From: an uncultured Curtobacterium sp.
GTDB taxonomy: Bacteria > Actinomycetota > Actinomycetes > Actinomycetales > Microbacteriaceae
DNA: 34,265 bases
Assembly (NCBI GenBank): GCA_913778205.1
Contig: CAJYUW010000012.1
Span: 1-34,265 of the forward strand
Direction of reading: 5' to 3'
The notes below the pieces were generated by a model. That model ran no database searches, was not told the DNA's origin, and saw only the letters and a program-made list of their open reading frames with translations. Shown here piece by piece: positions 15,467 to 22,975 of the stretch. A program made the position numbers and the translations under genes. Within the stretch, counting starts at the first letter, position 1. Every line of letters starts with the position of its first letter.

Positions 15467-16957
15467 ATGACCGACGAGCGCCGCCGCCTGATCCTGCCGG
15501 GCCAGTACGGACCGGACTTCGACGACGGCGGGCCGCTCCTGGTCGTCGAGGCGCGGGAGTTCTGGACCGAGCGACCGGTGCACCGGGCGAAGGCGCACCT
15601 GTGGCTGAGCGCCCTCCGCCACCGCGTGCAGGAGCTGCGCGACGCCGGCGAGGGCGACCGGGTCGAGCACGTGCAGGTCGAGACGCTGAAGGACGCGCTC
15701 GTCGGGCGGGACGACCTCGAGGTGGTCGATCCGCCGTCGCGGGTGCACCGCGCGCAGGTGCGGCACTGGGGCAAGGGCACCGTGGTGCTGCCGAGCCGCG
15801 GGTTCGTCACCGACGAGGACGAGTTCGCCGAGTGGGCCGCACAGGGCACCGGCCGGTTCCGCATGGAGGCGTACTACGAGCGCGTCCGCAAGCGCGAGGG
15901 CTGGCTGATGCACTCGGGGAAGCCCGTGGGCGGGACGTTCAGCCTCGACGACCAGAACCGGGAGCCACCACCCAAGGGCGCGACGACGCTCGGTCTGCCG
16001 GAACCGTGGTGGCCGGAGGAGGACGCGATCGACGACGAGGTGCGCCGCGACCTCGACCGCTGGGAGCGTGACGGCGTCGCCCGGTTCGTGGGCAACGACG
16101 ACCGCCGCCGGTTCGCCGTGACCCACGACGAGGCCCGGCGGGCCCTGCAGGACTTCGTGTCGAGCCGGCTGAACGACTTCGGCCCGTTCGAGGACGCGAC
16201 GCTGACGAACGACTGGACGATGGCGCACTCGCTGCTCAGCGTGCCGATGAACCTCGGCGTGCTCGACCCGCGCGACGCGATCGAGGCCGCACTCGCCGCG
16301 CACCGCGACGACGACGCGCCGCTCGCGAGCGTCGAGGGCTTCGTGCGGCAGATCGCCGGGTGGCGCGACTACGTCTGGCACCTCTACTGGTGGTTCGGCG
16401 ACGACTACGGCTCCGCCGACAACGCCCTGCACGCCACCGAACGGCTGCCCCGGTGGTGGAAGGAGCTCGACGCGTCCGAGATCGACGCAGCATGCCTGTC
16501 CGCGGCGATCGGCGGTCTGCACGAGCACGGCTGGCTGCACCACATCCAGCGGCTCATGGTGCTCGGCAACTGGGCGCTGCAGCGGGGGTACGACCCGGTG
16601 CACCTGACCGAGTGGTTCACGGACGTGTTCGTCGACGGCACCGACTGGGTGATGCCGGCGAACATCATCGGCATGTCGCAGCACGCGGACGGGGGCAAGG
16701 TCGCCACGAAGCCGTACGCCTCGGGTGGGCGGTACATCGACCGCATGTCGGACCACTGCGGCGGGTGCCGCTTCGACCCGACGAAGCGCCTCGGCGACGA
16801 CGCCTGCCCGTTCACGGCCGGGTACTGGGCGTTCCTGGCGCGCACCGAGCCGCAGCTGCGGCACAACAACCGGATGGCGCGGCCGCTGCAGCAGATGCGG
16901 AAGCTGTCGGACATCGACGACGTGGTCGCCCAGGAGGCGCGGCGCGGCACGCCCTGA
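15467..16957 (+). CDS. phrB: Iron-sulfur bacterial photolyase/cryptochrome (PhrB-type, (6-4) photolyase family)
   Basis: The 496-residue protein belongs to the deoxyribodipyrimidine-photolyase-related (FeS-BCP) family. An N-terminal Rossmann-like antenna domain (about 8-140) is followed by a helical FAD domain. Cysteines 343, 431, 434 and 447 (AACLSA, HCGGCRF, DDACPFT) have the same spacing as the four [4Fe-4S] ligands I recall for Agrobacterium PhrB (350, 438, 441, 454). Conserved FAD-site stretches WRDYVWHLYWW, HEHGWLHHIQRLMVLGNW and MPANIIGMSQ are present. PhrB repairs UV-induced (6-4) photoproducts with blue light; some relatives are photoreceptors. The gene is monocistronic with a leaderless promoter. 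Confidence 0.93.
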   Translation: MTDERRRLILPGQYGPDFDDGGPLLVVEAREFWTERPVHRAKAHLWLSALRHRVQELRDAGEGDRVEHVQVETLKDALVGRDDLEVVDPPSRVHRAQVRHWGKGTVVLPSRGFVTDEDEFAEWAAQGTGRFRMEAYYERVRKREGWLMHSGKPVGGTFSLDDQNREPPPKGATTLGLPEPWWPEEDAIDDEVRRDLDRWERDGVARFVGNDDRRRFAVTHDEARRALQDFVSSRLNDFGPFEDATLTNDWTMAHSLLSVPMNLGVLDPRDAIEAALAAHRDDDAPLASVEGFVRQIAGWRDYVWHLYWWFGDDYGSADNALHATERLPRWWKELDASEIDAACLSAAIGGLHEHGWLHHIQRLMVLGNWALQRGYDPVHLTEWFTDVFVDGTDWVMPANIIGMSQHADGGKVATKPYASGGRYIDRMSDHCGGCRFDPTKRLGDDACPFTAGYWAFLARTEPQLRHNNRMARPLQQMRKLSDIDDVVAQEARRGTP

Positions 16958-16995
16958 CGGCCAGCGTCCGCGACGTGGGCCGTCGCGGCGGGGCC

Positions 16996-17014
16996 GACCC
17001 GTGCCTCCCGTCCG
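16996..17014. repeat. Gene-end motif copy C
   Basis: GACCCGTGCCTCCCGTCCG, about 40 bp past the photolyase stop, differs at one base from the same stretch at 13029-13047. The stretch before it (16958-16995) is GC-rich and can pair partly with it, so it may act in termination. Confidence 0.5.
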
Positions 17015-17057
17015 GTGCGCTGCCGGGGTGCACGGCACCCGTGCCGGTGCCGGCTGT

Positions 17058-17125
17058 GTTCGCACAACCGAAGTCACGTCGAACCGGGCGGATCCGCGGT
17101 GCGGATCGGCTGTGGTTGTGCGAAC
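17058..17125. repeat. Perfect 12-bp inverted repeat upstream of the acetyltransferase gene
   Basis: GTTCGCACAACC (17058-17069) and GGTTGTGCGAAC (17114-17125) are perfect complements, 44 bp apart. Between them lie the palindrome CGGATCCG and a further GCGGATC. The block is AT-richer than its surroundings and ends 35 bp before the -10 box of the next gene. It may be a small inverted-repeat element or a large operator. Confidence 0.75.
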
Positions 17126-17127
17126 GA

Positions 17128-17144
17128 GGCGCGCTTCGCGCGCC
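17128..17144. terminator. 7-bp hairpin with a three-base loop
   Basis: GGCGCGC (17128-17134) and GCGCGCC (17138-17144) pair perfectly around TTC. It lies 16 bp before the -10 box of the acetyltransferase gene, so it may end read-through from the photolyase gene. No T tract follows, as usual in this GC range. Confidence 0.5.
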
Positions 17145-17159
17145 GTCACGGGCTCCCGA

Positions 17160-17165
17160 TAGTCT
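17160..17165 (+). promoter_or_regulatory. -10 box TAGTCT of the acetyltransferase gene
   Basis: TAGTCT is followed by seven bases and GTG at 17173, the leaderless pattern. Confidence 0.6.
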
Positions 17166-17172
17166 CGGGGAC

Positions 17173-18504
17173 GTGAGCAACGAGGCATTCGACGACCGGT
17201 ACGAGCTGCGCGCGTTCGCGCCCGCGCTCGACGAGCAGGGAGCCCCGACCGACGAGACGACCGCGTGGATGAGCGCGGTCGGCCTGGGGTTCCACGAGGC
17301 CGACGAGAAGCCGGAGCACGCGGCGCGCGCGGTGGCCGAGTACGCCGCCGACGACCAGACGTGGCTCGGCGCGTACCGCCGCGACCCGGTGGCGGGATCC
17401 GTCGACGAGACCTGGCCGGCGGGCACCTTCGCCTGGTTCCGCAAGGCGCTGAGCTGGGGCGACGGCAGCACGGTGGACACGCAGGCGATCTCCGCCGTGA
17501 CGGTCCGCCCCACCGAGCGACGCCGCGGGATCCTCCGCGCGATGATGACGCACGCGCTCCGTCAGGGCGTCGCCGAGGGGTACGCGGTGGCGTCCCTCAC
17601 CGCCTCCGAGGGCACGATCTACCGCCGCTTCGGCTTCGGCAGCGCGATCCGCGAGCGGGCCGTCAGCGTCCGCCGCGAGCGCGCGCTGCCGCTGCTCACG
17701 CCGACCTCCGGCACCGTGACCGTCGTCACGCCGCAGTGGCTCGAAGCCGGCCCGGCACGGTCGGTGTTCGACCGGTTCGACGCCCGTACGCCGGGGTCGA
17801 TGGTGCGCAACACCGGCACGTGGCCGGTCGTCCTCGGGCTCCGCGGCCACGACGGCGAGCCCGCCCCCGAGGTCCGCGCCGCGGTGCACCTGCCCGAGGG
17901 CGCGACCTCCGCCGACGCCGCCGACGGGTACGTGACCTGGCGGGTCAAGGAGGGGCAGGGGCGCGACGAGGAGACCGTGCTGCAGGTCGTCGACCTCGTC
18001 TACGCCACCGACGAGGCCTACCTGGCGCTGTGGGAGTTCCTGCTCTCGATCGACCTGAACGACGTCGTGCGGTACTCCCGCTCGCGGCTCGACGACCCGA
18101 TCGTCGCGGCGCTCGGCGACAACCGGGCGTACGACGTCGACCACGAGGAGGACCACGTCTGGCTGCGCGTCCTCGACGTCCCCGCGGTGCTGGAGTCTCG
18201 GCCGTACGCGGTCGACGGGTCCCTCACGCTGGCCGTCACCGACGCCATGGGGTTCGCCGCCGGCACCTACGGGCTCGACGTGGTCGACGGGCGCGGCACG
18301 GTCACGCACACGTCCGGTTCCCCCGAGGACGACGCTGACGTGCGGCTCGACGTGGCCGACCTCGGGGCGCTCCTCATCGGTTCGGTGTCGCCGGTGACGC
18401 TCGCCGCCGCCGGGCTCGTGCGGGCCGACGACCCCGCGGTCGTGGTCCGGTTGCGTGCGATGCTGCTGCCGATCCGGACGCCGCACGGGATCACGTACTT
18501 CTGA
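17173..18504 (+). CDS. GNAT-family N-acetyltransferase, Eis-like
   Basis: The 443-residue protein has the Eis arrangement: an N-terminal GNAT domain with acetyl-CoA loop VRPTERRRGILRAMM (about 112-126) and IYRRFGFG shortly after, a second GNAT-like domain, and a C-terminal SCP2-like domain (about 340-443) ending in a free Phe carboxylate, which serves as general base in Eis proteins. Eis enzymes acetylate amines, including aminoglycosides in mycobacteria, but most relatives have unknown substrates; resistance should not be assumed. GTG at 17173 matches the leaderless promoter. The stop overlaps the next ATG by one base. Confidence 0.92.
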   Translation: MSNEAFDDRYELRAFAPALDEQGAPTDETTAWMSAVGLGFHEADEKPEHAARAVAEYAADDQTWLGAYRRDPVAGSVDETWPAGTFAWFRKALSWGDGSTVDTQAISAVTVRPTERRRGILRAMMTHALRQGVAEGYAVASLTASEGTIYRRFGFGSAIRERAVSVRRERALPLLTPTSGTVTVVTPQWLEAGPARSVFDRFDARTPGSMVRNTGTWPVVLGLRGHDGEPAPEVRAAVHLPEGATSADAADGYVTWRVKEGQGRDEETVLQVVDLVYATDEAYLALWEFLLSIDLNDVVRYSRSRLDDPIVAALGDNRAYDVDHEEDHVWLRVLDVPAVLESRPYAVDGSLTLAVTDAMGFAAGTYGLDVVDGRGTVTHTSGSPEDDADVRLDVADLGALLIGSVSPVTLAAAGLVRADDPAVVVRLRAMLLPIRTPHGITYF

Positions 18505-19007
18505 TGATCGCCTCGGGGTCGTCGGGGGCATCGGGGGCATCGGGGGCGGTCACGGAGGTCGCGCGCGCCGTCGCCCGGGCTCGGCAGGCCGTCGCCGTGC
18601 TCGCGAGCCCGACGCTCCGGACAGCGCTCCTCGGCGACGGGGAGCTCGACGAGCGGACCCGTGCCGCGGTCGAGGCGTTCGACTGGGTCGACGAACAGGG
18701 ACCGGACCGCGCGCTGCTCGGCGCGACCGCGCGAGCCCTGCAGGTGCTCCAGACCCCGGCCGCGGCGCTCGAGTTCGACCGGATCGGCCGGATGCCGCAC
18801 GCCCGGGAGGAACGGGTCCCGCTGTCGTTGCGCATCGTCCGGACCGTGGGCGACCGTCTCGGGCGGACGCGTCCGGTCGGCGAGCCGGTGCTCAACGCGG
18901 CCATCGCGATGTTCGTCGAGGACGTGGCGATCGTGCGTCGGGACGCGGTCGACCACGGGCTGCTGGAGCGGACCGACGACGGCGCCGCCTACCGGTTCAC
19001 GGAGTGA
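18504..19007 (+). CDS. DUF2087-like protein coupled to the acetyltransferase
   Basis: The 167-residue protein starts at the ATG that shares its first base with the acetyltransferase stop (TGATG), so the two are co-translated. The N-terminus is a Ser-Gly-Ala repeat. A helical region follows (VTEVARAVARARQAVAVLASPTLRTALLG; FDRIGRMPHAREERVPLSLRIVRTVGDRLG). The C-terminal block VLNAAIAMFVEDVAIVRRDAVDHGLLERTDDGAAYRFTE resembles DUF2087, a small domain found alone or fused to transcription regulators, in which the DxxxxRRxxVDxGLLxR motif is diagnostic. Its biochemical role is unknown. Confidence 0.78.
   Translation: MIASGSSGASGASGAVTEVARAVARARQAVAVLASPTLRTALLGDGELDERTRAAVEAFDWVDEQGPDRALLGATARALQVLQTPAAALEFDRIGRMPHAREERVPLSLRIVRTVGDRLGRTRPVGEPVLNAAIAMFVEDVAIVRRDAVDHGLLERTDDGAAYRFTE
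18522..18547. repeat. Short tandem repeat at the start of the DUF2087-like gene
   Basis: TCGGGGGCA occurs at 18522-18530 and 18531-18539, and a partial third copy at 18540-18547. The 9-bp unit stays in frame and encodes repeated Ser-Gly-Ala, so slippage would only lengthen or shorten the N-terminal linker. Confidence 0.8.
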
Positions 19008-19092
19008 CGTGCGGGCTCGGGCCTGCCCGGGCGGCCCGTGCCCTCGGGCGACGCCGTGGTGGGCGCTCGACGCCGCGCCGGCGCCGCGACCG

Positions 19093-19123
19093 GCCTGACG
19101 GACGCGGGTCGCGCCTCCAGGCC
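19093..19123. terminator. Hairpin between convergent genes with motif copy D
   Basis: GGCCTG (19093-19098) pairs with CAGGCC (19118-19123). The loop holds GACGGACGCGGGT and the right arm GCGCCTCCAG, matching the gene-end motif. It lies between the convergent DUF2087-like and LysR genes. Confidence 0.5.
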
Positions 19124-19171
19124 TATCGCAGCGACCCGTGACGCCGCCCGATCGCCGACGTCCGCGACCGC

Positions 19172-20113
19172 CTACCCGAGCGGCTCGACGCCGTAGGCGG
19201 CGACCACCGCGCGCAGCTCGTCCAGGTAGGCCTGCGCCTGCACGGTGAGCGGGACGGAGGCGTGCGCGATCCAACCGATCTCGATGCGCTCGTCGACGTC
19301 GAGCGGGATGGCGACGATCTCGGGGTCGAGGTCGTCGCTGATGAGGCCGGTCGAGATCGTGTAGCCGCCGAGGCCGATCATGAGGTTGAAGATCGTCGCG
19401 CGGTCCGAGACCCGGATCTCGCGCTTGCTCGACATCGTCGAGAGGATCTCCTCGGCGAGGTAGAAGGAGTTGTTCGCGCCCTGGTCGAAGGTGAGCCGGG
19501 GCAGGTCGACGAGGTCGTCGAGGGTCGCGCGCTCGCGGGACGCGATCGGGTTCCGGCGGGCCACGAAGATGTGGGGCTGGGCGACGAACAGCGGTGTGAA
19601 GACCACCCCGGCGTCGCGGAACAGCTTGCCGAGCACCTGCCGGTTGAAGTCGTTGCGGTAGAGGATCCCGACCTCGCTGCGGAGCGTCCGGACGTCCTCG
19701 ATGATGTCCCAGGTGCGGGCCTCGCGCAGGGAGAACTCGTACTCGTCGGCCGCTGCCGCCTCGACCATCCGGACGAAGGCCTCCACCGCGAACGAGTAGT
19801 GCTGCGCGCTCACCCCCAGGAGCCGGCGGGATGCCTGCCGTCCGACGTACCGCTGCTCGAGGAGCGACACCTGCTCGACGACCTGTCGCGCGTAGCCGAG
19901 GAACTCGACGCCGTCGACCGTCAGCACGACGCCGCGCGCCGACCGGGTGAAGAGCGGCCGACCGATCCGCGTCTCGAGGTCCTTCATGGCCGCGGACATC
20001 GTCGGTTGGGAGACGTAGAGCAGGTCGGCGGCGGCGCTGATCGACCCCTCGGAGGCGACTTCGATGAAGTACCGCAGCTGTTGGAGGGTGATGTCGTTCG
20101 CGACCCGGGCCAT
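19172..20113 (-). CDS. LysR-family regulator divergent from mesX-mesD
   Basis: The 313-residue protein has a LysR DNA-binding domain at about 8-66 (LQQLRYFIEVASEGSISAAADLLYVSQPTMSAAMKDLETRIGRPLF, read in parts) and an effector domain from about 95. It is divergent from the methionine synthase pair, with an inverted repeat ATACCG-N13-CGGTAT between the start codons, so it very probably controls them and itself. The effector is unknown; methionine, homocysteine or a sulfur signal would make sense. It is not clearly orthologous to enterobacterial MetR. ATG at 20113 lies eight bases after TATAGC on the minus strand. Confidence 0.92.
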   Translation of the reverse strand: MARVANDITLQQLRYFIEVASEGSISAAADLLYVSQPTMSAAMKDLETRIGRPLFTRSARGVVLTVDGVEFLGYARQVVEQVSLLEQRYVGRQASRRLLGVSAQHYSFAVEAFVRMVEAAAADEYEFSLREARTWDIIEDVRTLRSEVGILYRNDFNRQVLGKLFRDAGVVFTPLFVAQPHIFVARRNPIASRERATLDDLVDLPRLTFDQGANNSFYLAEEILSTMSSKREIRVSDRATIFNLMIGLGGYTISTGLISDDLDPEIVAIPLDVDERIEIGWIAHASVPLTVQAQAYLDELRAVVAAYGVEPLG

Positions 20114-20121
20114 AGGCAGAG

Positions 20122-20127
20122 GCTATA
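20122..20127 (-). promoter_or_regulatory. -10 box TATAGC of the LysR gene
   Basis: Minus-strand TATAGC (20127-20122) is eight bases before the LysR ATG. It overlaps the left arm of the candidate operator, which fits negative autoregulation. Confidence 0.45.
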
Positions 20128-20149
20128 CCGCCGCATAGAGTCTCGGTAT
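20125..20149. promoter_or_regulatory. Candidate LysR operator
   Basis: ATACCG (20125-20130) and CGGTAT (20144-20149) are perfect complements 13 bp apart, giving a 25-bp dyad with a T-N11-A type core, midway between divergent LysR and mesX. The size and place fit a LysR recognition site. A plus-strand TAGAGT (20136-20141) inside it could be the mesX -10 box. Confidence 0.6.
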
Positions 20150-20235
20150 TACCTGATGACCGGACGCTCCGGCCATGATCGGAGGACCCCTTTTCCACGG
20201 GCCTCACGGGCCGCTCGACGGACGGACTGCCGACC

Positions 20236-21237
20236 ATGGCGAACGACCTCACCTTCAGCATCACGAGGACGCGGTTCGACGAGGACTACTCCCCCTCGGA
20301 CCGCTCCCGCCTCACGACGAACTTCGCCAACCTGGCGCGCGGGGCGCATCGGCAGCAGAACCTCCGCAACGCGCTCGGCATGATCGACGCGCGCTGCAAC
20401 GACCTCGCGACCCGGGACGGGGCCGACGGTGACCGGTACCGCGTCGAGCTCGACATCGTCTCGGTGGCGATGCAGTTCGTGGACGAGGGGGTCGAGGAAC
20501 GCTTCCCGCTGCTCGAGATGCTCGACGTCACGATCGTCGACCAGCGCACCGGCGAGCGCCACCGCGGGATCCTGGGCAACAACTTCTCGTCGTACCTCCG
20601 CGACTACGACTTCTCCGTGCTGCTGCCGTCGCTCGGCGCAGTCCCGGACGACTTCGGCCGACTCCACGGCCTGCTCTTCCAGCGGTTCGTCGAGTCGGAC
20701 GCCTTCCGGGCGGAGTTCGGTGCGGAACCCGTCGTCTGCATCAGCGTCTCGACCAGCCAGACCTACCGCCGGTCGGGGTTCGTCCACCCGGTCCTCGGCG
20801 CCGAGTACGAGCACGAGCACGCCTCGCTCACGGACGACTACTTCGGTCGGATGGGCATGCGGGTGCGCTACTTCCAGCCCGCGGGCGGCGCGGCCCCGCT
20901 CGCGTTCTACTCGCGCGGTGACGTCACCACGGACTACTCGGACCTGCAGCTGATCGGCACCATCGCCACGATGGAGACCTTCCAGAAGATCTACCGTCCG
21001 GAGGTCTACGCCGCGAACACCCCGGCCGGCAGCGTCTACGCGCCGACCCTGGAGCACACCGACTTCACGACGCCCCCGGTCAGCTACGACCGTGAGGAGC
21101 GCAGCCGGCTCGGCGTGACCCAGGGCCGGTGGACCGAGGAGCACCTCGTGACGCCGCACCGCGGACTCCTCGCACGGTTCGCCGACGAGGCCGCCGACGA
21201 CGCCGTCTTCGGGGTCCCCGCCGTCGCCGCCCACTGA
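20236..21237 (+). CDS. mesX: MesX (DUF1852), partner protein of the core methionine synthase
   Basis: The 333-residue protein is a DUF1852 member: it opens MANDLTFSITRTRFDEDYSPSDRSRLTTNFANLARG, nearly the family consensus, and keeps the YRVELDIVSVAMQFVD and GFVHPVLGAEYEHEH blocks. DUF1852 proteins are encoded next to MesD core methionine synthases and were shown genetically to be needed for their activity; a role as an oxygen-dependent enzyme supplying or handling the methyl donor has been proposed. ATG at 20236 matches the family N-terminus, although no strong ribosome site precedes it. The gene is followed at 51 bp by mesD. Confidence 0.93.
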   Translation: MANDLTFSITRTRFDEDYSPSDRSRLTTNFANLARGAHRQQNLRNALGMIDARCNDLATRDGADGDRYRVELDIVSVAMQFVDEGVEERFPLLEMLDVTIVDQRTGERHRGILGNNFSSYLRDYDFSVLLPSLGAVPDDFGRLHGLLFQRFVESDAFRAEFGAEPVVCISVSTSQTYRRSGFVHPVLGAEYEHEHASLTDDYFGRMGMRVRYFQPAGGAAPLAFYSRGDVTTDYSDLQLIGTIATMETFQKIYRPEVYAANTPAGSVYAPTLEHTDFTTPPVSYDREERSRLGVTQGRWTEEHLVTPHRGLLARFADEAADDAVFGVPAVAAH

Positions 21238-21287
21238 CCGTCCCCCGCTCGCTGACCACCAGCTCTCCCGACAGGATCCGCTCCCGC

Positions 21288-22340
21288 ATGACGTCGCTCC
21301 TCCCCACCTCCATCGTCGGCAGCCTGCCGAAGCCGTCCTGGCTCGCCGAACCCGAACGCCTGTGGTCCCCGTGGCTGCTGGACGGCGCCGCCCTGACCGA
21401 GGGCAAGCAGGACGCACTGCGCTCCGCCGTGCACGAGCAGGAGCACCGCGGGATCGACATCGTCAGCGACGGCGAGCAGACCCGGCAGCACTTCGTCACC
21501 ACGTTCATCGAGCACCTCGACGGCATCGACCAGGAGCGCAAGGAGACCGTCCGGATCCGCGACCGGTACGACGCCGCCGTCCCCACGGTCGTCGGCGCCG
21601 TGAGCCGCCCGGAGTCGGTGTTCGTGGACGACGCGAAGTTCCTGCGTGCCCAGACCGACCGGCCGATCAAGTGGGCGCTCCCCGGCCCGATGACGATGAT
21701 CGACACGCTCTCGGACCAGCACTACAGGAGCCGCGAGAAGCTCGCGTGGGAGTTCGCCACGATCCTCAACGAGGAGGCCCTGGAGCTCCAGGCCGCCGGC
21801 GTCGACGTCATCCAGTTCGACGAGCCAGCGTTCACCGTCTTCCACGACGAGGTGCGGGACTGGGGCGTCGCCGCGCTCGAACGCGCCGCCGAGGGACTGC
21901 ACACCGCAGAGACGGCCGTGCACATCTGCTACGGCTACGGCATCGAGGCGAACAACAGGTGGAAGGAGACCCTCGGCGCCGAGTGGCGGCAGTACGAGCA
22001 GTCCTTCCCGCTCCTGCAGCAGTCCTCGATCGACATCGTCTCGCTCGAGTGCATCCACTCCCACGTCCCGCTCGACCTCGTCGAGCTCATCCGCGGCAAG
22101 AAGGTCATGCTCGGTGCGATCGACGTCGCGACCGATGCCGTCGAGACCCCGGACGAGGTCGCCGCGGTCCTTCGGCGAGCGCTCGAGTTCGTCGATGCGG
22201 ACAAGCTCGTCCCGAGCACGAACTGCGGCATGGCGCCCCTGGCGCGCGGTGCTGCGCTCGCGAAGCTCAGCGCGCTGTCCGCCGGCGCGGACATCGTGCG
22301 GGCAGAACTGGTCGGCACGGCGGTCCCCTTGGCGCGCTGA
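21288..22340 (+). CDS. mesD: MesD, core methionine synthase (folate-independent MetE relative)
   Basis: The 350-residue protein is a short MetE-type enzyme containing only the C-terminal barrel. Zinc ligands are visible as His212 and Cys214 (VHICYG), Glu254 (VSLECIHSH) and Cys313 (STNCGM). FDEPAF (178-183) and LPGPMTMIDT (131-140) are catalytic-site segments of the family. Unlike full MetE it lacks the N-terminal folate domain and is expected to methylate homocysteine from a methyl donor other than folate, with MesX. ATG at 21288 gives the usual TSIVGSLPKPSWL start. A stable terminator hairpin follows at 22358-22389. Confidence 0.93.
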   Translation: MTSLLPTSIVGSLPKPSWLAEPERLWSPWLLDGAALTEGKQDALRSAVHEQEHRGIDIVSDGEQTRQHFVTTFIEHLDGIDQERKETVRIRDRYDAAVPTVVGAVSRPESVFVDDAKFLRAQTDRPIKWALPGPMTMIDTLSDQHYRSREKLAWEFATILNEEALELQAAGVDVIQFDEPAFTVFHDEVRDWGVAALERAAEGLHTAETAVHICYGYGIEANNRWKETLGAEWRQYEQSFPLLQQSSIDIVSLECIHSHVPLDLVELIRGKKVMLGAIDVATDAVETPDEVAAVLRRALEFVDADKLVPSTNCGMAPLARGAALAKLSALSAGADIVRAELVGTAVPLAR

Positions 22341-22357
22341 CCACTGCGAGACACCGC

Positions 22358-22389
22358 GGCGGCTCTCTTCCGGAAGGAGGAGAGCCGCC
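22358..22389 (+). terminator. Intrinsic terminator of mesX-mesD
   Basis: GGCGGCTCTC (22358-22367) and GAGAGCCGCC (22380-22389) pair perfectly around a 12-base loop containing TTCCGGAA. GTTCGTGTTG follows. It lies 17 bp past the mesD stop. Confidence 0.82.
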
Positions 22390-22430
22390 GTTCGTGTTGC
22401 GTCCGCCGCGGGCGCGGCTCTCGATCCGGT

Positions 22431-22453
22431 CTGGAGGCGCGGCTGTCGTCCGG
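22431..22453. repeat. Gene-end motif copy F, inverse orientation
   Basis: CTGGAGGCGCGG (22431-22442) is the complement of CCGCGCCTCCAG, the core of the gene-end motif. The 21 bases 22433-22453 match 24804-24824 with two differences; the second copy follows the decayed mesD fragment. Confidence 0.55.
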
Positions 22454-22564
22454 CTGACAGGTTGCGTTGGTACGAAGCCAGGGCCGAGTCGATATGTTGC
22501 GCATCACACTTCGCTGAGTGTACGTTGTCTTCGGCGCGGAGGGGCTGCGCCGAAGGGGGCTTCG

Positions 22565-22975
22565 ATGTCGAAGTTCATGATTGCGGCTGCGGCCGCTATG
22601 GTCACCGTTTCCGCTGCAATCACGGTGCCGGCGCCGCCTGCCCAGGCGGCAACGCCAACGTCGCAACACGTCAGAGTGGAACGGGCTCCGCTTTCTGATC
22701 GAAACGTGATCGAGCTGTTCACCGGGCAGGGGCGGATCATCGCCCTCTTTCTTGTCGCGGCGGTCGGATCGGCCTTCGCGCGAGATCGACGGAAAGGTCG
22801 GATCGCCTGCGCGGTAACCGCTGGGTTCATCGCCACTGTGGCGATCAGCTGGCTGATGATCGCGGGAGTCGCGGCCTCGATCGTGGCACCAGCAGCGTGG
22901 TGGGCACTCCTGGCCGGCCCGGCGTGGGCAGTCGTTCCGTACTGGCTACTCCGCATCGACAAGGAGGCACCATGA
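22565..22975 (+). CDS. Signal-peptide membrane protein coupled to the CPBP protease
   Basis: The 136-residue protein begins with a Sec signal peptide (MSKFMIAAAAAMVTVSAAITVPAPPAQA, probable cleavage after AQA near residue 28). A short polar stretch (ATPTSQHVRVERAPLSDRNVIELFTGQG) and three hydrophobic segments follow (about 58-70, 80-104, 108-126), ending DKEAP. No family was recognised. ATG at 22565 is preceded by AAGGGG. Its stop overlaps the protease start as ATGA, and the protease ribosome site AAGGAGG lies in its last codons. Codon choice is less GC-biased than in neighbours. It may be a substrate, partner or immunity-type companion of the protease. Confidence 0.75.
   Translation: MSKFMIAAAAAMVTVSAAITVPAPPAQAATPTSQHVRVERAPLSDRNVIELFTGQGRIIALFLVAAVGSAFARDRRKGRIACAVTAGFIATVAISWLMIAGVAASIVAPAAWWALLAGPAWAVVPYWLLRIDKEAP

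Noticed and set aside
17173..18504. Aminoglycoside resistance gene (eis)
   Set aside because: The fold is Eis-like, but most relatives have no proven role in resistance and nothing here shows the substrate.
20160..20235. Possible SAM or other methionine riboswitch before mesX
   Set aside because: There are short GC hairpins and two CACGGGCC copies, but no SAM-riboswitch core could be recognised, and the leader is short.
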